This document shows, piece by piece, positions 7,488 through 15,852 of a stretch of 50,216 nt of DNA; the first letter of the stretch is position 1, and each line of letters starts with the position of its first letter. The notes below the pieces were generated by a model, which saw only the letters and a program-made list of their open reading frames with translations, was not told the DNA's origin and ran no database searches. The position numbers were made by a program, and so were the translations under genes. This DNA is from an uncultured Bacteroidales bacterium (lineage in GTDB: Bacteria > Bacteroidota > Bacteroidia > Bacteroidales > Bacteroidaceae), in NCBI GenBank assembly GCA_945836755.1, contig CAMAMB010000012.1, forward strand, positions 1 through 50,216, read 5' to 3'.

Positions 7488-8147
7488 TTAGTAGCTACGC
7501 GCCCCAAAGATGGCTGTGCCTATGCGCACAAGCGTCGCTCCTTCTTCGATGGCTATGAGATAGTCGTCAGACATTCCCCAGGAGCGCCGGCAGAAATAAG
7601 GGGCGTCGGCAAAAAACGTCTGTTGGTAAGACTTGAAGCAATCATGGGCTAGACGGAAGTCGGCCCGTATGCGGGTCTCGTCGTCGGTATGGGTGGCCAT
7701 ACACATGAGGCCGCAGATACGCACATGAGGCATTTCGCGCCAGCCACCCTCGCTCAGAAAGGCCTCGCATGCCTCCGGGGTGAAGCCAAACTTGCTTTCC
7801 TCGGCAGCCACATGGAGTTCAAGCAACACGTCGATGACCCGACCACAGCGAGCCCCCTGTTTCTCTATCTCCCGCAGCAACTTCTCACAGTCGACAGCGT
7901 GGATGAGACTGACGAACGGCGCTATATATTTCACCTTGTTGGGCTGTAAATGGCCTATGAAGTGCCACTGCACGTCGGCCGGCAGTTCAGCCTGCTTCTC
8001 GCGCAGTTCCTGCACGCGGCTCTCGCCGAAAATGCGCTGTCCCTCTGCATAGGCTTCGCGGATGGCGGCAGCCGGGTGAAACTTGGACACTGCCACCAGC
8101 TCTACCCCGGCGGGAATGGTGGACTGTATTTCCTGAAGATGAACCAT
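7488..8147 (-). CDS. YggS family pyridoxal phosphate-binding protein (PLP homeostasis)
   Basis: A 219-aa single-domain PLP-binding TIM-barrel protein of the YggS/PROSC/YBL036C family. It has no known catalytic role and controls free PLP and amino-acid homeostasis. The PLP lysine is K22 in LVAVSKFHP. FGESRVQELREKQAEL, WHFIGHLQPNKVKYI and RICGLMCMA are the expected conserved blocks, and the C-terminal phosphate-binding part is SWGMSDDYLIAIEEGATLVR followed by RIGTAIFGAR. Full length for the family. It is the last gene of the minus-strand run ispE, EFR1, DUF4494, yggS; adjacency to DUF4494 is common in Bacteroidales. Confidence 0.93.
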   Translation of the reverse strand: MVHLQEIQSTIPAGVELVAVSKFHPAAAIREAYAEGQRIFGESRVQELREKQAELPADVQWHFIGHLQPNKVKYIAPFVSLIHAVDCEKLLREIEKQGARCGRVIDVLLELHVAAEESKFGFTPEACEAFLSEGGWREMPHVRICGLMCMATHTDDETRIRADFRLAHDCFKSYQQTFFADAPYFCRRSWGMSDDYLIAIEEGATLVRIGTAIFGARSY

Positions 8148-8224
8148 GGCGTAACGTAGTGAAAACCGGTGGCGAGACTCCGAGCCTCGGCAGCCTCGCC
8201 GCCACGGGTTATTGGCTGACAGGC

Positions 8225-8668
8225 TTACTCGCTCAGCTTATAGTGGAATATGTCCATGAGGAGGGTTTCGCTCACAGCTGCAATGGTGTAGTCGCCCATA
8301 GTGCCCTGCATTCCCTCGTCGAGGCGCTTGACAGCGTCGCGCAGGTCAGCGGCCTGCACCAGCATGTTCTGCGTAGTGCGCTTTTCCTTACCGGTTTTTT
8401 CGTCCAAGGTCACAAAGACGAGCTTGGCCTTGAAGAAGCGGTCGGCGCTTTCGTCTGTGCTCTCGAAGATTTCGGCGTAACGCGCCTTCTTGATGTCGCT
8501 CACCTCGAATATGCCTGTCATGTAGGGCGTTATTTCCTCGATAATGCGGCGCTCGGCCTCGGTGAAGTTGAGAGCATCTACAAGATAAGGCTCGCTCACC
8601 TTCTTGACCGTGCCGTCCTGCAAGGTCTTTTCATACTTCACCTTGCATTCAAACCAGATATTGTTCAT
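8225..8668 (-). CDS. DUF4494 domain protein
   Basis: A 147-aa soluble protein with no signal peptide or membrane segment, recognisable as the Bacteroidetes-specific DUF4494 family. It begins MNNIWFECKVKYEKTLQDG and contains VSEPYLVDALNFTEAERRI, with a later block KAKLVFVTLDEKTGKEKRT. The alternating beta-strand pattern resembles a small beta-rich fold, but the function is unknown. It lies 77 nt upstream of yggS and 93 nt downstream of the EFR1 gene, on the same strand. Confidence 0.85.
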   Translation of the reverse strand: MNNIWFECKVKYEKTLQDGTVKKVSEPYLVDALNFTEAERRIIEEITPYMTGIFEVSDIKKARYAEIFESTDESADRFFKAKLVFVTLDEKTGKEKRTTQNMLVQAADLRDAVKRLDEGMQGTMGDYTIAAVSETLLMDIFHYKLSE

Positions 8669-8761
8669 TGTAGGGATGATATAATTAAGAATGGATACTC
8701 TATTGATAAATAAACGCTTCCTCGTTTGTCAATTTACAAAGAGGCGTGTCTGGGCGGCTGC

Positions 8762-9559
8762 CTACGTCCGGTTTTCCCGCTCCACGTTCACCTGTCCTTT
8801 TCCACGGGTGAAAGGGCCATAGCTCACGGCATGGCGCCGACACACATGGTAGCAAGCCAGGCAGTGGGTGCAATGGCGCTCCCAGGAGGGATAGCCTTCA
8901 GCATCAGGCCGGACAGCGCCGAGTGGGCAGGTTCTGCTGCAAGCTCCGCAGCGGTTACACTGCGTCTTGTCGACAGCGAAGTGGGCGGGATTGGTGAGGC
9001 ACCTGTTAAAGAGGGGGCGCAACACATGCGACTTAAGCCAGGGACATGCGCCCGGCACCACGTCGGTCAGTCCGCGCCGGCGCTGTTGCAGGGCCGGCAT
9101 TATCACTTCGGCCACACGTCGCTCTGCCTCTTCACGTTTCCTGCGGGCCACCTCGGGGCTATCGACGTCGAAGCCGGGCAGGCACACATAGGTGTTGGGC
9201 ATACGCACAGAGTAGACAGCCTCTACCTCGGGCCAGCCGCATGCACACAACAGGCGGCGCAGCTCCCGGTCGGTACGGCCCACGTCGTCGCCACACGTCA
9301 TGACTGCCCACACATACGCCGAAGCGTCAGGTGGAGGCAATAGTCGCAGGCAGGGCTTCACCACAAGGGGCAGCCCCCACGCATAAACGGGAAAGACGAG
9401 ACCCACACATTGCCGCTCCGCTACTGCGGGCCGTTTCGGCGCCGGGCCTTGGGCTACGGCCTCGGCCATGGGCACAAGGTCTGCCCCCATGGCCGAGGCA
9501 AGCTGGCGAGCCACACGGAGCGAACTGCCGGTACCTGAGAAGTAGTAGATGGTATGCAT
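8762..9559 (-). CDS. EFR1 family flavodoxin-like protein with two [4Fe-4S] clusters
   Basis: A 265-aa electron-transfer protein. The N-terminal half is flavodoxin-like, with an FMN phosphate loop in MHTIYYFSGTGSSLRVARQL. The C-terminus carries two ferredoxin motifs of the CxxCxxCxxxC type: CNRCGACSRTC and CTHCLACYHVC. This layout is that of the EFR1 family of strict anaerobes. An upstream Met in the frame would add only seven residues; the MHTIYYFSGTG start gives the standard flavodoxin first strand. It starts 34 nt after ispE on the same strand. Electron donor and acceptor are unknown; a link to reductive steps such as isoprenoid synthesis is only suggested by the neighbourhood. Confidence 0.88.
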   Translation of the reverse strand: MHTIYYFSGTGSSLRVARQLASAMGADLVPMAEAVAQGPAPKRPAVAERQCVGLVFPVYAWGLPLVVKPCLRLLPPPDASAYVWAVMTCGDDVGRTDRELRRLLCACGWPEVEAVYSVRMPNTYVCLPGFDVDSPEVARRKREEAERRVAEVIMPALQQRRRGLTDVVPGACPWLKSHVLRPLFNRCLTNPAHFAVDKTQCNRCGACSRTCPLGAVRPDAEGYPSWERHCTHCLACYHVCRRHAVSYGPFTRGKGQVNVERENRT

Positions 9560-9593
9560 GGGTTGACCGAAATCCTTCACAGACAGAGTATGC

Positions 9594-10409
9594 TTACTTC
9601 AGGAGCTGACTGGTAAAGACGAAGCTATCCTTAAACACTTTCGCAGCCTCGTCGACAGGGCGGTCGAAGAGACCGAAGAGGGTGCTGCCGCTACCGCTCA
9701 TGGCCGCGTAGAGTGCCCCCATGTCGTAGAGCGTCTGCTTTATGGCAGCCAGCTCGGGATGGGCCTTGAAGACGGAGCGCTCAAAGTCGTTGGCCACTGT
9801 CGTCTTCCATGTTTCTATGGGCTGCATGAGGCTTCGGGCCAAGGGCGTGGCCGGCTCGCAAGGCGTGACTCCGGCATAGGCTTCACGGGTAGAGACAAAG
9901 ACGTCGGGCTTCACCAGCACCACATGCTTGCCCTTCAGCGAGAGCTCCAAGGGAGCAAACTCATTGCCTATGCCTGTGGCCAGGACGGGACAGTTCCTCA
10001 CAAAGAAGGGGCAGTCTGCACCGAAGGTGCTCAGCCGCCGCTCCATGTCGTCTGTCGAGAGGCGCAGGTCAAACAGCTCGTTGAGTGCCATCATCATGTG
10101 GGCCGCATCGCTGCTGCCGCCGCCAAGTCCTGCCCCAAGGGGTATCTTCTTATAGAGATGTACACTGAGCGGAGGCAGCCCGAATTCTGTTTTCAGCGAC
10201 CGGTAGACGCGCATGACCAGATTGTCCCGAGCCTCGCCGTCAACCGGGATGCCGGCCATCGTGAAGCTCTCCTCACTTGCTGTCTCAATGGTAAGGCTGT
10301 CTTTGAGCGGCACAGGGTAGAACGCCGTCTCCAAGTTATGGTAGCCGTCGGGCCGGCGGCTCACGATGTAGAGCCCGAGGTTGATTTTACAATTGGGGAG
10401 TACGTACAT
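9594..10409 (-). CDS. ispE: 4-diphosphocytidyl-2-C-methyl-D-erythritol kinase
   Basis: A 271-aa GHMP kinase of the MEP isoprenoid pathway that phosphorylates CDP-methylerythritol at the 2-hydroxyl. The N-terminus is NCKINLGLYIVSRRPDGYHN, the ATP-binding GHMP motif is PLGAGLGGGSSDAAHMM, and the C-terminal GHMP motif is YAAMSGSGSTLFGLF. The frame extends 76 residues upstream, but that part has no family similarity and overlaps the promoter; the start MYVLPNCKINLG at 10409 is the family-like one. First gene of the minus-strand run leading to EFR1, DUF4494 and yggS. Confidence 0.93.
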   Translation of the reverse strand: MYVLPNCKINLGLYIVSRRPDGYHNLETAFYPVPLKDSLTIETASEESFTMAGIPVDGEARDNLVMRVYRSLKTEFGLPPLSVHLYKKIPLGAGLGGGSSDAAHMMMALNELFDLRLSTDDMERRLSTFGADCPFFVRNCPVLATGIGNEFAPLELSLKGKHVVLVKPDVFVSTREAYAGVTPCEPATPLARSLMQPIETWKTTVANDFERSVFKAHPELAAIKQTLYDMGALYAAMSGSGSTLFGLFDRPVDEAAKVFKDSFVFTSQLLK

Positions 10410-10527
10410 GATAGCTGTCCGGCTTAGTGGAAAGGGGCATTGGCTTGGCTCGACCACTTCGATTGAACCTATAGAGAGGGTCGGCCACGGAAACTTCGTT
10501 ACCGGCAGTGCAGCCCCGAAACGACCG

Positions 10528-10559
10528 CAAAAATAAAGTCTTCGGCCGTATCTGCCAAA
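10528..10559 (-). promoter_or_regulatory. Promoter for ispE
   Basis: On the minus strand, TTTG (complement of 10556-10559) lies 20 nt upstream of TATTTTTG (complement of 10528-10535), a good Bacteroidetes promoter. It predicts a 5' leader of about 110 nt before the ispE ATG at 10409. Confidence 0.65.
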
Positions 10560-10631
10560 AAATGGTCGGCATAATGAGCCTGCGGCAAACCGGCGGCCCG
10601 GCCCGTGACGCACTTCTGCCCGTTCCTGCAT

Positions 10632-10741
10632 CTGCATGCCGCCATCGTCGCCCGTTCGGTGTACGTCCGTCGCCTAACCGGTGTACGCTCGTCGCCTGAC
10701 CGGTGTACGCTCGTCGCCCGACAGGGCGACGATGGCGGCAT
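10632..10741. repeat. Five-unit 22-bp palindromic array, family B
   Basis: Exactly 5 x 22 bp. The three inner units (10654-10675, 10676-10697, 10698-10719) are direct repeats with core CCGGTGTACGCTCGTCGCC. The outer units carry a perfect 19-bp inverted repeat (10635-10653 with 10724-10742, CATGCCGCCATCGTCGCCC and its complement). The array is non-coding, GC-rich and lies between divergent promoters. The inner core contains TGTAC, as in family A, but the rest differs. Confidence 0.85.
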
Positions 10742-11004
10742 GTACATCAACGGACGACGTCATATACCATCGGTCCTCCTCGATATTACGGACGCCTCCA
10801 CCGGTGCAGCCCGGACACCGCCTCCACGCAGCCTTGACGGAGCGAATTACCGGCTACCCTCAGAAAGGACGCGGTGAGTGAAGGCCGGGCAGCAAAGGGG
10901 CATATACTTCACCCCCGGACCATTAAGCAGGAGGCATCGTGTTAAAATGAAATAAGAATTTCACAAAAACAATAAGGAAGGCCGTCAGACTGCGCAAGGC
11001 GTGA

Positions 11005-11012
11005 TAATTTTG
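11005..11012 (+). promoter_or_regulatory. -7 element for htrA
   Basis: TAATTTTG fits TAnnTTTG and lies 84 nt upstream of the htrA ATG. No clear TTG is seen at 19-20 nt upstream. Confidence 0.4.
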
Positions 11013-11095
11013 CTCTGCCTTTGACACAAAGCGCCCGACGAAGGGCGCCCGACGAAAGTGCATCACTACAAATCACACACATATATATACCCATT

Positions 11096-12541
11096 ATGTT
11101 CAGCAAACCACTTACTCTCTTATCCCTGGCAGCAACTCTCACGCTGACTGCCCCCGCAGTGGCAGCTGTGCCTGCCAACCCGATTGACCTCACCTATGCA
11201 GCCGAGAAGGCTGTCAACTCTGTGGTCTACATCAAGGTGGTGACTAACAGCCGTACACAGACCATCACCGGTTTCCGCGATCCATTTGAAGACTTCTTCG
11301 GCGACTTCTTCGGCAGAGGAGGCGGCAGCCAACAACGCAAGATACAGACCCCGAAGCGCACAGGTGCAGGTTCAGGGGTCATACTTACTGAAGACGGGTA
11401 CATCGTCACCAACAACCACGTGGTGCAGGAGGCTGACGAGATTACCGTCAAACTGAACGACAACCGCGAATTTAAGGCACGCATCATCGGTACCGACGCC
11501 ACTACCGACCTCGCCCTGATCAAGGTAGAGACCAAGGACCTGCCCGCCATCAAGGTGGCCTCAAGCGACGACCTCAAACTCGGCCAGTGGGTGCTCGCCA
11601 TCGGTAATCCGTTCAGCCTGACCTCCACAGTGACCGCAGGCATCGTCAGCGCCAAGGCGCGCAGCCTCGGAGCCAAGCCCGGCAGCATCGAAAGCTTCAT
11701 TCAGACCGACGCAGCCATCAATCCCGGCAACTCAGGCGGTGCTCTGGTTAACCAGCAGGGTGAACTCGTGGGCATCAACGCCATGATTTACTCCCAGACA
11801 GGCTCCTACGCCGGCTACGGCTTTGCCATCCCCACCACCATCATGAACAAGGTAGTGAGCGACCTGCGCACCTACGGCACCGTGCAACGCGCCCTCGTGG
11901 GCATCTCGGGACAAGACGTCTCCACCTACATCGACCAGCAAAAGGAAGAGGGTAAGGAAGTGGATCTTGGCACTGTCAACGGCATCTATGTGGCTGAGGT
12001 GACACCCGACGGGGCTGCCTCACGCGCAGGCATCAAGCCCGGCGACGTCATCACCACCATAGACGGCAAGAAGATAGAGAAATTCGGCGAGCTGCAGGAG
12101 ATTATGGCCAACCACAAGCCCGGCGACAAGGTCAACATTACTTATATGCGCGACAAGAAGACACACACTGCCACCCTCACCCTGCGCAACATCCAGGGCA
12201 CTACCACCGCCGTCAAGACCGTGGACACGGAGGCCATGGGTGCTGCCATGCGTGCCCTCACCGACAAGGAGAAGGAAGAGCTCGGCCTGTCTTACGGTCT
12301 GCTCATCACCGCCATACGCGACGGTAAAATGAAAGAAGCCGGCCTCAGCAAGGGCCTCATCATTCTCAAAGTCAACGACAAGGAGATGCGCACCATCGAA
12401 GACTTTGAAGACATCACCAAGCAGGCCAACCTGAGCACGGAACGGGTGCTCTGGATACGAGCACGCACCCAGAGCGGCTACTCTCGCTCGTTTGCCGTAG
12501 AACTCTCGGAGGACAAGGATAACGTGGGCGCCAAGAAGTAA
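11096..12541 (+). CDS. Periplasmic Do/DegQ-type serine protease (HtrA)
   Basis: A 481-aa trypsin-fold protease and chaperone of the envelope. It has a signal peptide MFSKPLTLLSLAATLTLTAP cleaved near AVAAVP. Catalytic triad: H108 (TNNHVV), D138 (TTDLALIKV) and S213 (NPGNSGGALV). A Gly-rich LA-loop region (FFGDFFGRGGGS) precedes the core. Two PDZ domains follow: the first is typical (GIYVAEVTPDGAASRAGIKP), the second more divergent (LLITAIRDGKMKEAGLSKGL). The frame is open 25 residues upstream, but the signal peptide fixes the start at 11096. Single-gene unit ending in a strong bidirectional terminator. It probably degrades or refolds damaged periplasmic and outer-membrane proteins. Confidence 0.94.
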   Translation: MFSKPLTLLSLAATLTLTAPAVAAVPANPIDLTYAAEKAVNSVVYIKVVTNSRTQTITGFRDPFEDFFGDFFGRGGGSQQRKIQTPKRTGAGSGVILTEDGYIVTNNHVVQEADEITVKLNDNREFKARIIGTDATTDLALIKVETKDLPAIKVASSDDLKLGQWVLAIGNPFSLTSTVTAGIVSAKARSLGAKPGSIESFIQTDAAINPGNSGGALVNQQGELVGINAMIYSQTGSYAGYGFAIPTTIMNKVVSDLRTYGTVQRALVGISGQDVSTYIDQQKEEGKEVDLGTVNGIYVAEVTPDGAASRAGIKPGDVITTIDGKKIEKFGELQEIMANHKPGDKVNITYMRDKKTHTATLTLRNIQGTTTAVKTVDTEAMGAAMRALTDKEKEELGLSYGLLITAIRDGKMKEAGLSKGLIILKVNDKEMRTIEDFEDITKQANLSTERVLWIRARTQSGYSRSFAVELSEDKDNVGAKK

Positions 12542-12566
12542 GCGCCCCAGTCCTCCCACGATACAC

Positions 12567-12620
12567 TGAAAGTCCCCTTAGCGGTGCACGCCATGGCTGC
12601 ACAGGCTAAGGGGACTTTCA
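12567..12620. terminator. Bidirectional terminator htrA / CHB_HEX_C gene
   Basis: Perfect 16-bp inverted repeat (TGAAAGTCCCCTTAGC at 12567-12582 and its complement at 12605-12620) between convergent genes, with A/T-rich ends on both sides. Confidence 0.8.
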
Positions 12621-12641
12621 ACTATCAACAAGCGGAGCGCG

Positions 12642-14855
12642 CTACCGCACCATGAGTTTACGACCACCTATCAGATAGACGCCGGAAGGCAGCTGACTGG
12701 AAGCTGAAGCGGGAAGCCTGCGTCCAAGAAGGTCGTACACACCGCCGTCGGCCGGGCTGCTGATACGGGGAGCGGCTATGCCAAGCGCCGTAAGCTCGTT
12801 CACCGAAAACTCCCCACCTACGGCTGCGGCCAGAGCGGCATCTAAGGCGAGCACACAGTGGCCCGGCACACAGTGGAAAGGACCGCCGGCCGACGCTCCA
12901 TACTGAAAGGACGGACGAACGGCAGCCTCACAATGTTCGTCAGCCAGTTGGTAAAAGGAGACCGCATCAGGGCATAACTCGTCGGCCATGGCGCCCACCG
13001 CTGTACCGACCAGCAGATTGTCGGCAGGTGGCAGGTCGTTAGTCTGTGCGGCGGCAAAGGTATATTGACGGGGCGTGCCATTGAGCAAGAGGGGCGTGGA
13101 GGCCGGCACAATGCTGCCCGACGGATAGCGGTACTCTATGACAAGGGGCGTCAACGCTTCCTCTCCCTCACGGCGCGCCCGCAAAATGCCTCCACGCAGG
13201 CCGTCGGGCATGACAAAGGCATGAGGGCTATAGAGAGTGGCATAACAGAGAGACGAGACCGTGGCGTCAACCCTGCGGAAAAGATGGAGGGAGAGATTGG
13301 CCTCAGAGGTGTATGTGCTGAAACGGTCTGAGTAGACGTTGTAACCCATGTAGGAGAGATTGCTCTTATAGTAAGGATGGTGGAGACGGAAGCTGCTGGC
13401 CTCGCTATCGGTGGGGAAATCGTACTCCCACTTGGCGCCGGCCTGCAGAGCGAGGGACTCGAGCCTGAGATAGTTGCCACCCGATGGAGAAGTACGTGGG
13501 TCGTAGAGGTAAGCGTTTGCCGGGACATGGAGCAGGTGTATCTTGGCGGCCTCACGCAATATGCGTATCTCGTTAGGCCCTTCAGTGACATTGAGACTGT
13601 CTGCACTCACGCTGACAGACTGCCCCACGACAGCTACGGGGGCACCGGTGAAGAAGTTGCCGGACTGGTCGATAGACGACAAGGCATAAGCCTCGCCCTG
13701 AAGACCAACACCGACGAGCAGGTAATGGCCTCCGTCGACCACATCCTCGTCTGCCAATACCTGCGTATAGGCGTACCGCCCCTCGGAGAGGTGGATAAAT
13801 TTTGCGGTGACTACATCGCTGAGAAAGTCGGCCGTAGCTGCAACGACCTTGAGCGTAGTGGTAGCAGTGAGGAGAAGCCCTTCAGCGGGGAAGGGAGTAG
13901 AGGCAGGAGAAGGCGTGGTGCCATCGGTGGTGTAGTAGATGGCAGCCTCGGGCTGCGGGCTGTGGGCATAAACCCTGAGGGGAGCAGTGAAGACGGTGTT
14001 GTCCGCCACGGAAAGAGTGGGCGCCACTACCCCAAAACGATAAGTGCGCGTCGCGACCTCGCTTGCTACCCCATCGAAATACGACACCGCAGACACAGTG
14101 GTCTCGGAAGCAAGCACGATGGGCTCGGAGTAGAGCGTGCCCTCGGTGGGAGCGTCGGCAAGATTGACAGCCTCATTGAGCGTGTAGTAGATGGATGCCC
14201 CGTCTACAGGCGGAGTAAGGATAAGTGAGCGGGAGGTAGCATACGTGCCACTCTCAAGGCTGAAGAGTGGCGGCGCAAGGGTGGCAACAGCCGTCTGCCA
14301 CTCGACGGTAATGCTCTCAACCATCACCAGGCCGGCCTGCTGGCTGCCCCCATACACAATGGCAAAGTGGGTATAATCGCCTTCTACCTCAAGGGTCGTG
14401 GTCTGCTTGTCAAAGACGCCGAGCTTGTCGCCGCGCGTGCCGGCCACATAAGCGCTCTGCATGGACGGATAGGCGCTATGACTGCCGTATACCACAAGGG
14501 TGGTGGGAGGATTGGCGGCAAAACGGATAGTAATCGATTTTAATCTGCCCCCTGAACGGGAGGTGTAAATCCCTGTCTTCTCGGCAGCCTTAGTAGCATA
14601 CGAGAAACATATATAGTTGCCCACTTCTGTCTCGGTAAGCAAAGAATAGCTGTAATACTCCGCACCTGAAGCCGTAGAGACGGCGGGACCATGGAGCTTC
14701 TTCTCAGAATAGGTGGAATGAAAAAAGGCAGCCGTAATGACATCTGTCACTACTTCTGCCTGTAAGGCCGTGGGTATGGCAAGCCACAAAAGCAAAAGCG
14801 ATAGGAGAATAGACTTCTGCCTATTGGGCTGACAGCTGACGCTATGAGGGTTCAT
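12642..14855 (-). CDS. Secreted multidomain protein with chitobiase-type Ig domains and T9SS-like C-terminus
   Basis: A 737-aa secreted protein. The signal peptide is near SILLSLLLLWLAIPTALQAE. An N-terminal beta-sandwich-like region ends about residue 190 (VESITVEWQ). Two CHB_HEX_C-type Ig-like domains follow, each with the hallmark of increasing YYT followed by a lure for TDGT/TLNE: ASIYYTLNEAVNLADAPTEG and AAIYYTTDGTTPSPASTPF. A beta-rich region of unknown fold covers about 360-650. The last residues, VYDLLGRRLPASASSQLPSG then VYLIGG, resemble a T9SS type A sorting domain. No catalytic domain is visible, so a surface adhesin or carbohydrate-associated role is more likely than an enzyme. 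It starts only 6 nt after the lipid kinase gene and is probably cotranscribed with it and miaA. Confidence 0.75.
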   Translation of the reverse strand: MNPHSVSCQPNRQKSILLSLLLLWLAIPTALQAEVVTDVITAAFFHSTYSEKKLHGPAVSTASGAEYYSYSLLTETEVGNYICFSYATKAAEKTGIYTSRSGGRLKSITIRFAANPPTTLVVYGSHSAYPSMQSAYVAGTRGDKLGVFDKQTTTLEVEGDYTHFAIVYGGSQQAGLVMVESITVEWQTAVATLAPPLFSLESGTYATSRSLILTPPVDGASIYYTLNEAVNLADAPTEGTLYSEPIVLASETTVSAVSYFDGVASEVATRTYRFGVVAPTLSVADNTVFTAPLRVYAHSPQPEAAIYYTTDGTTPSPASTPFPAEGLLLTATTTLKVVAATADFLSDVVTAKFIHLSEGRYAYTQVLADEDVVDGGHYLLVGVGLQGEAYALSSIDQSGNFFTGAPVAVVGQSVSVSADSLNVTEGPNEIRILREAAKIHLLHVPANAYLYDPRTSPSGGNYLRLESLALQAGAKWEYDFPTDSEASSFRLHHPYYKSNLSYMGYNVYSDRFSTYTSEANLSLHLFRRVDATVSSLCYATLYSPHAFVMPDGLRGGILRARREGEEALTPLVIEYRYPSGSIVPASTPLLLNGTPRQYTFAAAQTNDLPPADNLLVGTAVGAMADELCPDAVSFYQLADEHCEAAVRPSFQYGASAGGPFHCVPGHCVLALDAALAAAVGGEFSVNELTALGIAAPRISSPADGGVYDLLGRRLPASASSQLPSGVYLIGGRKLMVR

Positions 14856-14861
14856 AGAATG

Positions 14862-15797
14862 CTAAATGTGGAGTGGAACAAGGAAATCTATCTCGTCGTG
14901 GAGTATATCTACTTCAAGCGTGGACGCGGTAAGTGTGAGCGAACGGCCATCTACGCTGAGCGGCGTTTTCGCGGCATGCAGGAACGTCACCTTAGAGGTA
15001 CGCCATACGCTGATGCCTTTGTGGATGAGGAAATGACCGGTGAAGAGCAACCACAACCCTTCGAGCAGCTGGCGGGTAAGGGGCGTCTTGACCAGCGTAA
15101 GGTCTAACATTCCGTTGTAAGGGACCGCACTGGGCGTAAGACCGTATCCTCTGGCCGAGCCGACGCAGAGGGTCATGCCGGAACGCTTCTCCACCTCACC
15201 ATTCAGGCGGAACTGATATTTGAAGTTCATCTTCTTGAACAGCAGACAGCATGCAGCGAAGAGGTAGCTCAACGCCTTGAAACTGCAAATGCTGTGGGTA
15301 CGACGGCGAAGGCGGGTAATGGAGGCTGCAACCCCTAAGTGAAGACAGTTGATAAAGTAATGTGTCTCTGCATCGCCTTCAGGCACGGCGAACCTAATGC
15401 GCCCCACATCTATCTTGCGTGTATGGCGATAGATAAGGCGGTCGATGGTCTGTTTGTAGTCGGCAGCCTGCATCCCCCAGTATCTGGCGAAATCATTGCC
15501 GAACCCATTGGGGATAACCCCTAACGCAGGATGAGAGGAGGCGGGCGACGGGGTACGCATGATGCCATTCAGCGCGTGGTTGAGGGCTGAGTCGCCGCCC
15601 ACGACTACTATTGTTCTATAGCCGGAACGGGTCATCATAGCCGCCAAGCGTTCGACCGACCCCGGGCCCTCGCTCTGGACAAAGTCGAATACTACGCCTT
15701 TATGTTCGAGGTACTTGCGGATTTTCAACCAGCGCTTGTGGGTCTTGGCAGACCCTTCCTTGGGACAATAAATTACTCCCCACGAAGTTGACGGCAT
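14862..15797 (-). CDS. Diacylglycerol kinase-family lipid kinase (YegS/DagK-like)
   Basis: A 311-aa cytosolic or membrane-associated lipid kinase. The DAGK catalytic motif is VVVGGDSALNHALNGIM, a slight variant of GGDGTxxxxxNG in which the second Gly is Ser. PALGVIPNGFGNDFARYWG is the second conserved nucleotide-binding block (PxGTxNDFAR). A C-terminal beta-sandwich contains YNGMLDLTLVKTPL and SVDGRSL. The ATG at 15795-15797 (MPSTSWGVIYCPKEG) is preferred because the first strand begins right there; an alternative ATG at 15839 would add 14 residues and nearly touch miaA. The product is likely a phosphorylated diacylglycerol or sphingoid lipid, both used in Bacteroidetes membranes. Confidence 0.85.
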   Translation of the reverse strand: MPSTSWGVIYCPKEGSAKTHKRWLKIRKYLEHKGVVFDFVQSEGPGSVERLAAMMTRSGYRTIVVVGGDSALNHALNGIMRTPSPASSHPALGVIPNGFGNDFARYWGMQAADYKQTIDRLIYRHTRKIDVGRIRFAVPEGDAETHYFINCLHLGVAASITRLRRRTHSICSFKALSYLFAACCLLFKKMNFKYQFRLNGEVEKRSGMTLCVGSARGYGLTPSAVPYNGMLDLTLVKTPLTRQLLEGLWLLFTGHFLIHKGISVWRTSKVTFLHAAKTPLSVDGRSLTLTASTLEVDILHDEIDFLVPLHI

Positions 15798-15852
15798 ATT
15801 GGTGTGGTTATCGGATAACGTATAAATAAGCCTTGACAATATACAGCGCGGA

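Larger units (their letters stand above)
10410..11095. other. Long divergent intergenic region (ispE / htrA)
   Basis: No convincing gene is present in these 686 bases. The region holds the ispE promoter (10528-10559), a five-unit palindromic 22-bp array (10632-10741) and an htrA -7 element (11005-11012). The rest (10745-11000) has only short open frames on both strands and no recognisable motif. Confidence 0.6.

Noticed and set aside
10632-10741. Ordinary bidirectional terminator interpretation of array B
   Set aside because: Arms are separated by 70 nt, there are no T-runs, and three direct repeats fill the loop.
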